From positions 9,274,328 to 9,338,327 of the forward strand of contig NC_017030.1 in assembly GCF_000255295.1 (NCBI RefSeq): 64,000 bases of DNA, read 5' to 3'. Below the pieces are notes generated by a model. It was given only the letters and a program-made list of their open reading frames with translations. It ran no database searches and was not told where the DNA came from. The position numbers and the translations under genes were made by a program. The stretch is from Corallococcus coralloides DSM 2259. GTDB taxonomy: Bacteria; Myxococcota; Myxococcia; Myxococcales; Myxococcaceae. Below, one piece after another: positions 33,489-42,214 of this stretch; the stretch's first letter is position 1, and every line of letters begins with the position of its first letter.

Positions 33489-34079
33489 ATGTCCTCTACC
33501 GAGCCTTCCCCCCAGACCTCCCCGGCCGCCCCGGCCGCTGACGCCCCGAAGCTGTCCTGGTACCGCCGGATGTACCTGCGCGTGGAGGCCGCCGCCTCCA
33601 CCCCGCATGCGCTCGCCACGATGATGGTGGTGTCGGTGGTGGATGGTTCCGTCTTCCCCATCCCGCCCTTCGCGGTGCTGGTCCCCATGGTGCTCGCCCA
33701 GCCGAAGAAGTGGGTGCGCTACTGCCTGCTGGGCACCCTGGCGAGCCTGGTGGGCGGCCTCATCGGCTACGGCCTGGGCGCCTTCGTGGGCGAGGGCATC
33801 ACGCAGCTCCTGCACATCGACCTGAACGTGCGCGTGGACCGCTTCGGCGTGTCCGGCACGGTGGGCGAGTTGCTGGGGCGCAACTTCTGGGTGCTGGCGC
33901 TGCTGTGCTCCATCCTGCCCACGCCGTTCAAGATCGTCGCCATTGGCAGCGGCCTGGTGTCGGTGCCGCTGGAGCGCTTCCTGCTGGCGTCCGTCATCGG
34001 CCGCTCGGTGCGCTTCTTCCTGGTGGGCAGCGTGGTGCGCTTCTTCGGCCCCACCGCCCGCAAGTGGCTGCGCGTCTGA
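33489..34079 (+). CDS. DedA/YqaA-like (VTT domain) membrane protein
   Basis: 196 residues. After a polar Pro/Ala leader (1-25), four or five membrane segments follow, including VVDGSVFPIPPFAVLVPMVLA, the Gly-rich LLGTLASLVGGLIGYGLGAFVGE, and ILPTPFKIVAIGSGL. Pro and Gly residues in re-entrant loops are characteristic of the VTT/DedA superfamily, some members of which flip lipids or carriers. The start codon at 33489 lies ten bases after the promoter's -10. The 3' end is convergent with the hybrid kinase gene, 7 bp apart. Confidence 0.8.
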   Translation: MSSTEPSPQTSPAAPAADAPKLSWYRRMYLRVEAAASTPHALATMMVVSVVDGSVFPIPPFAVLVPMVLAQPKKWVRYCLLGTLASLVGGLIGYGLGAFVGEGITQLLHIDLNVRVDRFGVSGTVGELLGRNFWVLALLCSILPTPFKIVAIGSGLVSVPLERFLLASVIGRSVRFFLVGSVVRFFGPTARKWLRV

Positions 34080-34086
34080 CGCACGC

Positions 34087-36615
34087 CTAACCGCGGCGCG
34101 TGCCGCCCACCGCGCCGCGCGCCGCCACCTTCGGGGAGCTGCCCTCCAGCATCTCCTCCACCGTGGACAGCAGCACGTCCGGGCGCACCGGCTTCTCCAG
34201 CACCCGCTGGGCCACCGTCTCCACGAACGCTCTCGCCTCCGGCGATGACGCCCCACCGGAGATGAACACCACCCGCGACGCCAGCTCGGGCGCCTCCTGC
34301 TGGAGCCACCGGTACACCGCGATGCCGTCCATGCCCGGCATCTGGAGGTCGCACAGCACCACGTCGAAGGACTCGCCCGCGGACACCCTCGCCAGCGCGT
34401 CCTCGCCGCGCGTGACGGTGACGACCTCGTGGGCGGGCTCCAGCAGCAGGCGCATGGACTGCGCCAGCCGGGGCTCGTCGTCCACGATGAGCACCCGCCC
34501 GCGCCGCCCGGAGGCCGCCGTCTCCGGCTCCTCCGAGACGTGCGCCACCGCGTGCAGCGGCACCAGGCTCCCCGCGCTCTGCACGGGCGCGGGCGGCAGG
34601 AGCAGCGTGAAGGTGGCGCCCTGGCCCGGCACGCTGCGCACGCGCAGGTCGCCTCCGTGCGTGCGGACGATCTGCTGACAGATGGCGAGCCCCAGTCCGG
34701 TGCCCTCGTCGCTGCCCTTGGTGGTGAAGAACGGGTCGAAGATGCGCGGCAGCACGTCCGGCGGGATGCCGCCGCCCGTGTCCTCCACCTCCACGCGCGC
34801 GTGGCCGGACGGGTCCGTGCCGGTGCGCACGCGCACCTCGTGGCGGCCGGGGTCCCCTTCGGGGATGGCCTGCAGCGCGTTCACCAGCAGGTTGAGCAGC
34901 ACCTGGCCCAGCCGCGCCTCGCTGCCCAGCACGCGCGGCACCGGCCCGAAGTCCTCCACCAGCCGCGCGCGCGAGCGCAGGGCGTGCAGCACCACGCGCA
35001 CCGCGGGCGGCACCAGCGCGTTCAGGTCCACCAGTCCGCGCTCCGGCGCGCCCTCGCGGCTGAACACCTGCAGGTCCCGGACGATGAGGCGGATGCGCTC
35101 CGCGCCCTCCTGGGCCCCGCGCACGCTGGAGAGCGCGTCGCGCACGCCCGCCGGAGCCTGTGCCCCTTCCGCCGCGAGGCTCCTGCGTGCGGCCTCCAGG
35201 TTCAGCGCCAGGTAGGCCAGCGGGTTGTTGATTTCATGGCCCACGCCCGCGGCCAGCGTGCCCACGGCCGCCACGCGCTCGGCGGCCACCAGCCGCGCCT
35301 GCAGCTCCTTCGTCGCGGTGACGTCGCGGTGGGTCGCCACGAAGTGCGTCACGGCCTGGCCGTTGGCGCGCACCGGGGACAGCTGCATCTCGCTCCACAC
35401 CCGCGTGCCGTCCGGCCGCGTCAGCGCCACCTCCGCGCGCAGCGAACGCTCCTCGCGCAGCGCCTCCAGCAGCCGCTGCCGGTCCCCGCCGTCCGCGGAC
35501 GCCAAGAGCTCCCCGGGCGCCGCGCCGACGAGCTCCTCGCGCCGCCGGCCCACCAGCGCGCACAGGGCCTCGTTGACGAAGACGGTGTGGAGGCCGCCCG
35601 ACTCGCGCACCTCGCAGATGAGCACGCCCTCGTGCACCGCGCGCACGGTGGTGGCCAGGAGCTCCAGCAGCTCCACCGCCTGGCGGCGCTCCGCGCGCGC
35701 CGCCGCGAGCAGGAGGCCCGTCAGCGCGGTGATGCCGATGAAGAGCTGCAGCACCACCAGCCCCCGGTGCGGCAGGTCCACCGTGAAGAACGGGCCCAGC
35801 TCCCGCGCCGTGCCGGCGATGGCCGCCAGCGCGATGGAGAGCGAGGACAGCGCCGCCCCCCGCAGCCCGAAGCTCAGGGCCCCCCAGGCCATCAGCGGGA
35901 AGAGCAGGAACGTCATCGCGTGCGCCGCCGCGGAGCCCGGCCGCGGGAAGGCGAAGACGCCCACGCACACCCCCACCGTCAGCGCCGTGAGCAGCAGCGC
36001 CTCCCACGAGCGCGCCACGCGCCGAGGCCTGCGCAACAGCAGCACCGGCGTCACCAGCAGCATGCCCAGCAGGTCCGCCATCCACCACAGCCAGCCGGCA
36101 GGGCCCCACTGCGCGGCGGGCACCACCCCGCCCAGCACGAGCCCCAGCGTGCCCAGCCCCGCGCCCACGAGCGCCCCCAGCCCCGCGCCCGCGCCCAGCC
36201 ACGCGACGTCGCGCACGCGGTGCAGCTCCCGCGCGCCCTCCATCCGCCGGAACAGCAGCGCCGGCAGCACCGCCTCCAGCGTGGAGCCCAGCACGACGGA
36301 CAGCCCCACGCCCGGGGTCACATCCATGGCGTACGCCACCGCGCCCGCGCCCAGCGCCACCGCGGGCCAGCGAGACACCCCCAGCAGCAGCAGCCCCCCC
36401 AGCGCGACGCCCGACGGCAGCCACACGGGACAGATGTGGCTCTTCTCCGCGGCCAGCGACAGCGCCACCCGCGCGGCCAGCAGGTACACCCCTGCCAGCG
36501 CGAGGACCTCCACGAGGCCCCGGACCGGGAACGCCGCCACACGGGCCTGAGGACGACCTTGGATGATGACTCCCCCCGTCCCTTCCAGGCCGTGACATCC
36601 GGGCCGAAGGAACAT
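34087..36615 (-). CDS. MASE1-PAS hybrid histidine kinase with receiver
   Basis: 842 residues. Residues ~30-320 contain about eight membrane segments of the MASE1 type. A PAS domain (~330-440) follows, then the phosphoacceptor helix GVGHEINNPLAYL, the ATPase domain (N-box LLNLLVNALQAI, G-boxes DTGGGIP and GTGLGLAI) and, from ~720, a receiver (VLIVDDEPRL, phospho-Asp in VVLCDLQMPGMDG, Lys in VLEKPVRPD). All catalytic positions are present. The signal sensed by MASE1 is unknown. No response regulator gene is adjacent. Confidence 0.92.
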   Translation of the reverse strand: MFLRPGCHGLEGTGGVIIQGRPQARVAAFPVRGLVEVLALAGVYLLAARVALSLAAEKSHICPVWLPSGVALGGLLLLGVSRWPAVALGAGAVAYAMDVTPGVGLSVVLGSTLEAVLPALLFRRMEGARELHRVRDVAWLGAGAGLGALVGAGLGTLGLVLGGVVPAAQWGPAGWLWWMADLLGMLLVTPVLLLRRPRRVARSWEALLLTALTVGVCVGVFAFPRPGSAAAHAMTFLLFPLMAWGALSFGLRGAALSSLSIALAAIAGTARELGPFFTVDLPHRGLVVLQLFIGITALTGLLLAAARAERRQAVELLELLATTVRAVHEGVLICEVRESGGLHTVFVNEALCALVGRRREELVGAAPGELLASADGGDRQRLLEALREERSLRAEVALTRPDGTRVWSEMQLSPVRANGQAVTHFVATHRDVTATKELQARLVAAERVAAVGTLAAGVGHEINNPLAYLALNLEAARRSLAAEGAQAPAGVRDALSSVRGAQEGAERIRLIVRDLQVFSREGAPERGLVDLNALVPPAVRVVLHALRSRARLVEDFGPVPRVLGSEARLGQVLLNLLVNALQAIPEGDPGRHEVRVRTGTDPSGHARVEVEDTGGGIPPDVLPRIFDPFFTTKGSDEGTGLGLAICQQIVRTHGGDLRVRSVPGQGATFTLLLPPAPVQSAGSLVPLHAVAHVSEEPETAASGRRGRVLIVDDEPRLAQSMRLLLEPAHEVVTVTRGEDALARVSAGESFDVVLCDLQMPGMDGIAVYRWLQQEAPELASRVVFISGGASSPEARAFVETVAQRVLEKPVRPDVLLSTVEEMLEGSSPKVAARGAVGGTRRG

Positions 36616-36751
36616 GCGTCATGCTAGCGGGGACCGCAGTGCGTTGCACCCCATCCGCCGGCAGGCCCGCCCGGCAGGCAGGCGGTGTCCGGCAGGGGAT
36701 GCAATGGACACACTTGGGGACCGTAGGAAGAGGCAAGGAGGAACGAAATCC

Positions 36752-36973
36752 ATGTCGCGTCCCGGTCTTGCTGCGCTGCTGTCGTTCTTCATCCCCGGCG
36801 TGGGGCAGATCTACAACGGTGACATCCTGCGCGGGGTCTTCTGGCTCATCATCACGCCCGGCTTCTGGCTGGGCACGGGCGGCATCCTCGGCTGGGTGTG
36901 CCACATCATCGCCGCCGCCACCGCGTACAACCGCGCCGAGGACAAGGAGCGGATGAGATACGGCATGGGCTAG
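36752..36973 (+). CDS. Small TM2-domain membrane protein
   Basis: 73 residues from ATG 36752, which has AAGGAGG upstream. The TM2 domain is clear: MSRPGLAALLSFFIPGVGQIYNGDILRG with the two-helix hairpin and the polar turn, then FWLIITPGFWLGTGG. It is a tiny integral membrane protein. Function is not known. It is divergent from the hybrid kinase. Confidence 0.8.
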   Translation: MSRPGLAALLSFFIPGVGQIYNGDILRGVFWLIITPGFWLGTGGILGWVCHIIAAATAYNRAEDKERMRYGMG

Positions 36974-37016
36974 TCACGCGGCCCCCCAAGCTCGGGAGTC
37001 CTGAAGTCCGGACATG

Positions 37017-37037
37017 AAAAAGGGGCCCACCGGCCCC
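37017..37037 (-). terminator. Rho-independent terminator
   Basis: GGGGCC-loop-GGCCCC followed on the minus strand by TTTTT, downstream of the small basic protein gene. A second, larger hairpin (about 37050-37079) sits between this and that gene's stop. Confidence 0.8.
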
Positions 37038-37093
37038 TCGCCCACCGCCGCCCCGGTGCCCTCATGGGCCGGGGCGGTGTCGCTTCATGAAGC

Positions 37094-37285
37094 TCAGGTA
37101 TTGAACGCGTCGGGCAGCGGCTGCGGGCCCGGGATGATGCCGGCAATATCGGGATCCTCTTCGCCCGGCCCGCGAGTCGGACGGTTGTCCTTCTCGGTCT
37201 TGCGCTCGGCCTTCTTGGCGTCCTTCTCGCGCTGCTTCTGCGCGCGCGCCATCTCCTTCTGCCGCTTTGTGGACCTTCCCTGCAT
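37094..37285 (-). CDS. Small basic hypothetical protein
   Basis: 63 residues. The first half is a lysine/arginine/glutamate-rich helix (KRQKEMARAQKQREKDAKKAERK), the second half is acidic and Pro-rich. AGGAGGT lies about five nt before the ATG, which strongly supports translation despite the size. It lies downstream of cspA but behind a good terminator. Charged sequences of this kind are often conserved in myxobacteria; no function is known. Confidence 0.7.
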   Translation of the reverse strand: MQGRSTKRQKEMARAQKQREKDAKKAERKTEKDNRPTRGPGEEDPDIAGIIPGPQPLPDAFNT

Positions 37286-37311
37286 GGAACCTCCTGGGAA
37301 AACATTGACCG

Positions 37312-37345
37312 AAAAAGAGGCCCGGCCCCGTCAAGGCCGGACCTC
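37312..37345 (-). terminator. Rho-independent terminator of cspA
   Basis: An 11-bp stem (GAGGTCCGGCC with GGCCGGGCCTC, one mismatch) and a 7-nt loop, followed on the minus strand by TTTTT. It lies 33 bp past the cspA stop. Confidence 0.85.
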
Positions 37346-37378
37346 GTGGATGCGTGAAGAGCAACCGAGCCGGCAGGC

Positions 37379-37585
37379 TCAGCCGACCGGGCGGACGTTC
37401 TCCGCCTGCAGGCCCTTGGGGCCCTTCTTCACGTCGAACTCCACCTTCTGACCCTCGGCCAGGGTGCGGAAGCCGTCCGACTGGATGGCCGTGTGGTGGC
37501 AGAACACGTCCGGACCACCGCTGTCCTGCGTGATGAAACCAAAGCCCTTCGCATCATTGAACCACTTCACCGTACCACTTGCCAT
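37379..37585 (-). CDS. cspA: Cold shock protein
   Basis: 68 residues, standard size. RNA-binding motifs are KGFGFI (RNP1) and DVFCHH (RNP2, normally VFVHF/S; the Cys and second His are a variation). It binds single-stranded nucleic acid as an RNA chaperone. AAGGAAG precedes the ATG. The 5' leader contains a 7-bp GC hairpin. Genomes of this group carry several copies; which one this is cannot be said. Confidence 0.95.
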   Translation of the reverse strand: MASGTVKWFNDAKGFGFITQDSGGPDVFCHHTAIQSDGFRTLAEGQKVEFDVKKGPKGLQAENVRPVG

Positions 37586-37944
37586 GATCTGCTTCCTTGT
37601 CCCACAGACAACCCGGCGAGAGCGCCGGGCTGCCCGCCCCGTGACTTTGGGGCGAAGACCGCGCCTTAACCCTGAACAGGCATGAAGTCGAGCCGGGAAC
37701 CACTCCCGGCCTCCCTCACGCCGTCGAAGGTAACAACCTCAATCTCGGGGTGAAACGCCTTCTCGGGGCCGGGCATTTCCAGGTGGCTGACGCTCCAGGC
37801 AGCCAGGGGGTGACAGGTTTCGGGTCCTGCGGTGTTTTGGAATAGTTTCCACCCCTGAACACTTCCGCCTGGACGTGTCCTATCGTGGAATCCGCCCGTA
37901 CCCGCTCCAGCCTGCCTTCCCCCTCCCGTGAGGCGTCCCTCCCA
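37586..37944. other. Gene-free region between cspA and the desaturase
   Basis: About 359 bp. It holds the cspA leader hairpin and presumably two divergent promoters. On the plus strand CTGAAC-17 bp-TCCTAT (ending near 37882) is a weak candidate for the desaturase. No other gene or repeat is visible. Confidence 0.5.
37612..37629 (-). promoter_or_regulatory. GC hairpin in the cspA 5' leader
   Basis: Seven perfect base pairs (CCCGGCG/CGCCGGG) closing a 4-nt loop, 27 bp upstream of the cspA ATG. Leader structures control csp genes in other bacteria by temperature; here this is suggestion only. Confidence 0.4.
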
Positions 37945-39078
37945 GTGACAAACCCGACCCGTGTGACCTTTGGCCAGCGCGATGCCTCCTTCGCGGAGGA
38001 CCTGAAGCGGCGCGTCTCCGAGTACTTCGAGACCCGGAACCTCTCGCAGCGGGCCAACAAGGCCATGTACGTGAAGGCCCTGTCCATCCTGGGCTTCACG
38101 GCGGGCGTCTACGGCCTCTTGCTCAGCGGCCACTTCAATGCCTGGGGCATGCTGGGGCTGGCGGTGCTGATGGGCGTGGCCATCGCGGGCATCGGCTTCT
38201 GCATCGGCCATGACGGCGTGCACGGCTCGTACAGCGACGACGCGAAGGTGAACACGGCGGTGGGCCTCGCGTTCGACCTGATTGGCGCGAACAGCTACAT
38301 GTGGCGCATCACCCACAACGTCCTGCACCACACGTACACCAACATCCAGGGCATGGACGAGGACCTGACGGTGAGCCCGCAGCTGCGGCTGTCGCCGCAC
38401 AGCGAGTGGAAGGCGTACCACCGCTTCCAGCACCTGTACGCGTTCGCGGCCTACTCGCTGACCACCGTCTTCTGGGTGTTCGCCAAGGACTACAAGTACT
38501 TCTTCCAGAAGGACCTGGGCCCCTACAAGGACAAGAAGCACGCGCCGGCCGAGTGGGCCCGCCTGCTGGCGATGAAGGCCGTGTACTACGGCTGGACGCT
38601 GGTGATTCCGTGGCTGGTGCTGGACGTGACCTGGTGGCAGTTCGTGGTGGGGCAGCTGGCCATGCACATGACGGCGGGCTTCATCCTGGGCATCGTCTTC
38701 CAGCTGGCCCACGTGGTGGAGGACGCGGAGTTCCCCCTGCCGGACACGGACGGCAAGGTGGAGGACGCGTGGATGGCGCACCAGCTGCGCACCACCGCGA
38801 ACTTCGCCCGCAAGAACCGCCTGCTGAGCTGGTACGTGGGCGGCCTCAACTTCCAGGTGGAGCACCACCTGTTCCCCAAGGTGTGCAGCATCCACTACCC
38901 GGCCCTGAGCGAAATCGTGAAGGCCACCGCCCAGGAGCACGGCCTGCCCTACATCGAGGCGAAGACCTTCCGCAGCGCCGTGGCGTCGCACTACCGGATG
39001 CTCAAGATGCTGGGCCGTCCGCCCGCGGTGGACGCCGCCGCGGAAGAGGCCAAGCCGAAGCTCGCCGTGGCCGCCTGA
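37945..39078 (+). CDS. Membrane fatty acid desaturase
   Basis: 377 residues from GTG 37945; GTG 37885 would add 20 residues but has no ribosome site, and a candidate promoter overlaps it. The three His boxes are GHDGVHGSYS, HNVLHHTY and QVEHHLFP, the last with Gln before the His pair as in front-end (Delta-5/6-type) acyl-lipid desaturases. Membrane segments lie between them. No N-terminal cytochrome b5 is fused. It introduces a double bond into fatty acyl chains in the membrane. A hairpin terminator follows at 39108. Confidence 0.9.
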   Translation: MTNPTRVTFGQRDASFAEDLKRRVSEYFETRNLSQRANKAMYVKALSILGFTAGVYGLLLSGHFNAWGMLGLAVLMGVAIAGIGFCIGHDGVHGSYSDDAKVNTAVGLAFDLIGANSYMWRITHNVLHHTYTNIQGMDEDLTVSPQLRLSPHSEWKAYHRFQHLYAFAAYSLTTVFWVFAKDYKYFFQKDLGPYKDKKHAPAEWARLLAMKAVYYGWTLVIPWLVLDVTWWQFVVGQLAMHMTAGFILGIVFQLAHVVEDAEFPLPDTDGKVEDAWMAHQLRTTANFARKNRLLSWYVGGLNFQVEHHLFPKVCSIHYPALSEIVKATAQEHGLPYIEAKTFRSAVASHYRMLKMLGRPPAVDAAAEEAKPKLAVAA

Positions 39079-39107
39079 TCCACGAAGCCACCGCGCGGTA
39101 GCCACCA

Positions 39108-39151
39108 GGGGCCGTCCTCCTCATCCGAAGGAGGCGGCCCCTTCCGCTTTT
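39108..39151 (+). terminator. Terminator of the desaturase gene
   Basis: GGGGCCGTCCTCCT pairs with AGGAGGCGGCCCC (one mismatch/bulge) around a 7-nt loop, followed by TTCCGCTTTT. Confidence 0.65.
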
Positions 39152-39810
39152 CAGGGGGCCGCGGTCCGCAGCGCGGCCAGCAGCTCACCGGCCGAGGAGA
39201 CCACCGCGCGGGCCCCGTGCGCGCGCAGCTCCTCCGCCGTGCGGAAGCCCCAGGTGACGCCCACGCCGTACATGCCCGCGGCCTTCGCGGTGTCCATGTC
39301 CACGGACGTGTCCCCCACGAAGCCGCACGCGTCCGGCGCCACGCCCAGCTCCGCCGCCAGGGCCAGCGCGGCGGTGGGGTCTGGCTTGCGTGGGATGCCC
39401 GGCCGCTCGCCGTACACGGCCGAGAACGTCACCCCGGGCAGGAGCCGCGCCGCCAGCCGCTTCACGAAGTCGTCGGACTTGTTGCTGAGCACGCCCAGCC
39501 GCACGCCGTCCGCCGCCAGCTCCGCGAGCGCGGCCTCCACGCCCGGGTAGGCACACGTCCGGTCGAACAGGTGGGTGTCGTAGTAGGCGTGGTAGGTGGC
39601 CAGCACCTGCCCCTGGAGCGAGGGAGCCGCGCCGCCCGTGGCCCGCTCCGCGAGCTTCGCCACGCCCTCTCCCACGAAGCGCAGGTAGGCGGCCTCCGGG
39701 TGCGGCGGCAGGCCGTGCTGCTGAAGCGCGTGGTTCATCGCCGTGGCGATGTCCCCCAGCGAGTCCACCAGCGTCCCATCCAGGTCGAAGAGCACGGCGC
39801 GCAGGAGCAT
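39151..39810 (-). CDS. gph: HAD-family phosphatase (phosphoglycolate phosphatase-like)
   Basis: 219 residues. HAD motifs: LFDLDGTLVDS (nucleophile Asp 9 and Asp 11), VLSNKSDD (Ser), KPDPTAA (Lys) and GDTSVDMDTAKAAG (acidic pair). The small helical cap at 15-80 and the overall pattern match Gph/PGP enzymes that remove 2-phosphoglycolate. The substrate could be another small phosphoester. It is alone on the minus strand. Confidence 0.88.
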   Translation of the reverse strand: MLLRAVLFDLDGTLVDSLGDIATAMNHALQQHGLPPHPEAAYLRFVGEGVAKLAERATGGAAPSLQGQVLATYHAYYDTHLFDRTCAYPGVEAALAELAADGVRLGVLSNKSDDFVKRLAARLLPGVTFSAVYGERPGIPRKPDPTAALALAAELGVAPDACGFVGDTSVDMDTAKAAGMYGVGVTWGFRTAEELRAHGARAVVSSAGELLAALRTAAP

Positions 39811-39836
39811 GGGGCGCTTCTCTAGCAGAAACGCGA

Positions 39837-39870
39837 ACGCCCCGACCCATGCAGGGTCAGGGCGTCTTTT
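39837..39870 (+). terminator. Hairpin with T-tract between gph and aglS
   Basis: A 12-bp stem (ACGCCCCGACCC with GGGTCAGGGCGT, one G-A mismatch) and a 5-nt loop, followed by CTTTTG on the plus strand. Both neighbouring genes are on the minus strand, so the T-tract is on the side facing antisense transcripts; the stem alone may still stop transcription from aglS. Confidence 0.5.
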
Positions 39871-39912
39871 GTAAAGCGCGGCCCCCGGAACCGGCCGGGA
39901 GCCGCCGCGAAG

Positions 39913-40494
39913 CTAGTGGGTCGTGGCGGCGGCGGTCTTCTCACCGGTGGCGGCGCCACCGGCCTGGATGACCGCGAAGTTGATGTTGTTGTAGCCGGCC
40001 GTGGCGCAGCTGAACATCACCCGCTTGATGACCTTGAACTGGACGTCCTTGTTGGCCTGGATGTTCACGTCACCCTTGAAGGTTTCGCCACCGCCGGCCA
40101 TGGAGTGCAGGTCCTCGAACTGCTTCTTCATGTCCCGCAGCTTCTCTTCCAGCGCGGGAATGTTGAGGTACTCGTCCTTGGTGAGGTCCTCCACCCGGCC
40201 CACGATGGTCCCCGACACGCTGACCTGGTCGTTGGACACCATCACCACCGGGTGCATCTCCACTTCCTTCACGTTGACCGCTTCGGGAAGGACGATGTCC
40301 TTGGTCATCATCAGCACCTCGCCCGTCGCGGAGAAGTTCGCGATGAGGAAGAGCACGATGATGACGAACATGTCGACGAGCGGGGTGATGAGCAGGTCCG
40401 CGTTGCCGTTCTTCTTGCCGTGACCGCCGTGGCCGAAGACCTTGGAGTGCTCCAGCCGCTTGCCGTACCGCTTACCGGGAATCTTGATGCCCAT
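39913..40494 (-). CDS. aglS: ExbD/TolR-like gliding motor protein
   Basis: 193 residues. A His/Lys-rich cytoplasmic N-terminus precedes a single membrane segment with the essential aspartate, DLLITPLVDMFVIIVLFL (Asp 41), then a periplasmic domain. In Myxococcus, AglR (TolQ-like) with AglQ and AglS (two TolR-like) forms the proton-driven motor of gliding. The order and sizes here match. The start is 18 bp after the aglQ stop. The symbol is assigned by resemblance of the whole cluster and not by alignment; a generic TolQR cluster remains possible. Confidence 0.8.
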   Translation of the reverse strand: MGIKIPGKRYGKRLEHSKVFGHGGHGKKNGNADLLITPLVDMFVIIVLFLIANFSATGEVLMMTKDIVLPEAVNVKEVEMHPVVMVSNDQVSVSGTIVGRVEDLTKDEYLNIPALEEKLRDMKKQFEDLHSMAGGGETFKGDVNIQANKDVQFKVIKRVMFSCATAGYNNINFAVIQAGGAATGEKTAAATTH

Positions 40495-40512
40495 GGCGTT
40501 CGCTGACTCCTG

Positions 40513-41001
40513 TTAGCCCATCGCCGCGGAGACCGACACCTGGGGCAGCCCGGAGCCGATGCACTCGTCGATGATGCGGACCAGGTCCTCGTAGCGGACC
40601 ATGTCCTCGGTCTGGAGGGTGATGGCGGACTGGTCCGGCAGCTGCGCCTTCAGCTCCTTGAAGCGCGCAATCAGCTTGGACAGGTCCGGCCGGCCCTTGT
40701 CATCCCGGGTGAGAGGAATGGGGTCGAAGGCGCTCTGGTCGGCGGTGAGGCGCATCTCCGTGGGCGACACCAGGAGGGTGAGCTGGACCGTCTTGGTCTT
40801 CTCCTCCTCCTGCTGCTCGTCCGTGGAGGCCCCACCGGCCTGCGACACCTGGAGACGGCCAATCTGGGTCCAGACCGCCGTCATGATGAGGAAGCTGATG
40901 GTCACTGCCATCAGGTCGATGAAGGGCACCATGTTGATGGCGGTGTCGAGCGGCTTCTTGCCACCCTTTCCACCGGTGCCCAGGTCCATTCCGCCGGCCA
41001 T
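40513..41001 (-). CDS. aglQ: ExbD/TolR-like gliding motor protein
   Basis: 162 residues. A Gly-rich leader is followed by MVPFIDLMAVTISFLIMTAVW, in which Asp 29 in the membrane segment should carry protons, as the corresponding Asp of M. xanthus AglQ does. The periplasmic part ends in QVSVSAAMG. GGAGGT precedes the ATG. It lies 161 bp downstream of aglR and 18 bp upstream of aglS. With AglR and AglS it should form the force-generating complex in the inner membrane. Confidence 0.82.
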   Translation of the reverse strand: MAGGMDLGTGGKGGKKPLDTAINMVPFIDLMAVTISFLIMTAVWTQIGRLQVSQAGGASTDEQQEEEKTKTVQLTLLVSPTEMRLTADQSAFDPIPLTRDDKGRPDLSKLIARFKELKAQLPDQSAITLQTEDMVRYEDLVRIIDECIGSGLPQVSVSAAMG

Positions 41002-41162
41002 GGCGACTACCTCCCAACCCTACCGCGCTCTTCGCGCACGAACGACGTTTCAAGAAGACTGCGAAGGCTGGCGCGCCTCCCGGTGCTCTGCATGCCTCGG
41101 AGCATCCAGACAGCGCGCCAGTACCGCCGGTTCCACTTCCACCGCGCTACGGCGAGGAGCGA

Positions 41163-41900
41163 CTACTCCTCGGCGTGGGCGGAGGCCGGGATGTTCAGGT
41201 TCTTGAACTTGTCGCGGTTGGCCACGATGAGGTTCAGCACGGAGACGCTGGTCTCGTTGATGTCGTTGATGATGCCCTGGGTGCGGCCCATCAGCACGGA
41301 GAAGGCCACGAGCGCCGGGATGGCCGTGAGCAGACCGAAGCCCGTGCAGTTCATGGCTTCAGAGATGCCGTTCGCCAGAATGGTCGCCTTGTCGGCCGGG
41401 TTCACGTTCGCCACCGCCTCGAAGCAGGTGATGAGACCGTTCACCGTGCCCAGGAGGCCCGCGAGCATCGCCGCGTTGCCGAGCATCGCCAGGTAGCCCG
41501 TGCGCGCCTCCAGCTTCGGCGTCTCACGCAGGCTGGCCTCGTCGAGCGCCGCCTGGACCTCTTCCTGGCCCTTCGGCACGTTCATCAGGCCGGCCTTGAC
41601 GACGTTGGTCAGCGGCGTGCTCTTCTGGCCGGCCACGTAGTTGATGGCCTTGTCCAGGTCGCCCGCGTAGATGTGCTTCTTCAGGCCGCGCAGGAAGCCC
41701 TCCTTGTTGATGGAGGCCTTGCCGAACAGGACGATGCTGCGCTCGATGATGATGGAGAGCGCGATCACCAGACAGACCGCGATGGGGTACATACCGGCCT
41801 GACCGGACTCCCAGCGGCGCCCCAGCTCCTGCAGGAAGGTCTCATTGCTTCCGCCGGCGTTGGCGAGGACGGACAGATTGGCTACGAACCCCAGGTTCAT
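41163..41900 (-). CDS. aglR: MotA/TolQ/ExbB-like gliding motor protein
   Basis: 245 residues from ATG 41900, which has GGAGG nine nt upstream. Three membrane segments: AVCLVIALSIIIERSIVLF, LAMLGNAAMLAGLLGTVNGLI (the conserved TolQ G-T-V-N-G-L segment) and GFGLLTAIPALVAFSVLM. It is the channel subunit that pairs with the two TolR-like proteins. It is first in the operon, about 110 nt downstream of a good promoter. Confidence 0.85.
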   Translation of the reverse strand: MNLGFVANLSVLANAGGSNETFLQELGRRWESGQAGMYPIAVCLVIALSIIIERSIVLFGKASINKEGFLRGLKKHIYAGDLDKAINYVAGQKSTPLTNVVKAGLMNVPKGQEEVQAALDEASLRETPKLEARTGYLAMLGNAAMLAGLLGTVNGLITCFEAVANVNPADKATILANGISEAMNCTGFGLLTAIPALVAFSVLMGRTQGIINDINETSVSVLNLIVANRDKFKNLNIPASAHAEE

Positions 41901-42018
41901 CACGGAAAGCCTCCAGATGGACGGCGCGGCACGCGCCTGCGAGCCGCTCCGCACTGCTACCGGCCGGGTGGACCTCCACCCTGGTCAGCGGCAGGAATTT
42001 TGGATCACGGTGGCGCCG

Positions 42019-42047
42019 AGTCTAGGAACCGCTCCCAGGCGTGTCAA
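42019..42047 (-). promoter_or_regulatory. Sigma-70 promoter of the aglRQS operon
   Basis: On the minus strand TTGACA and TAGACT are separated by 17 bp (a perfect -35 and a 4/6 -10). The expected start is near 42012, giving a leader of about 110 nt before aglR. The 41901-42214 gap (314 bp) between aglR and the GspE-N gene holds this promoter; the rest shows no recognisable feature. Confidence 0.7.
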
Positions 42048-42214
42048 GGCAGGCACCCTCAGCGTTAGTTACTGAAATCTCACAGGAATTTTGCGTTGGC
42101 GCGCGGCTTGCCAAGTCGCTCCACAGGGCACAGGACGGGCCCTTTTCAGTGGCTTGCGCAACAGGCATGCCAGCGATTTGGGCACCTTCGGGTGACGTGT
42201 TAGGCGGGGAAACC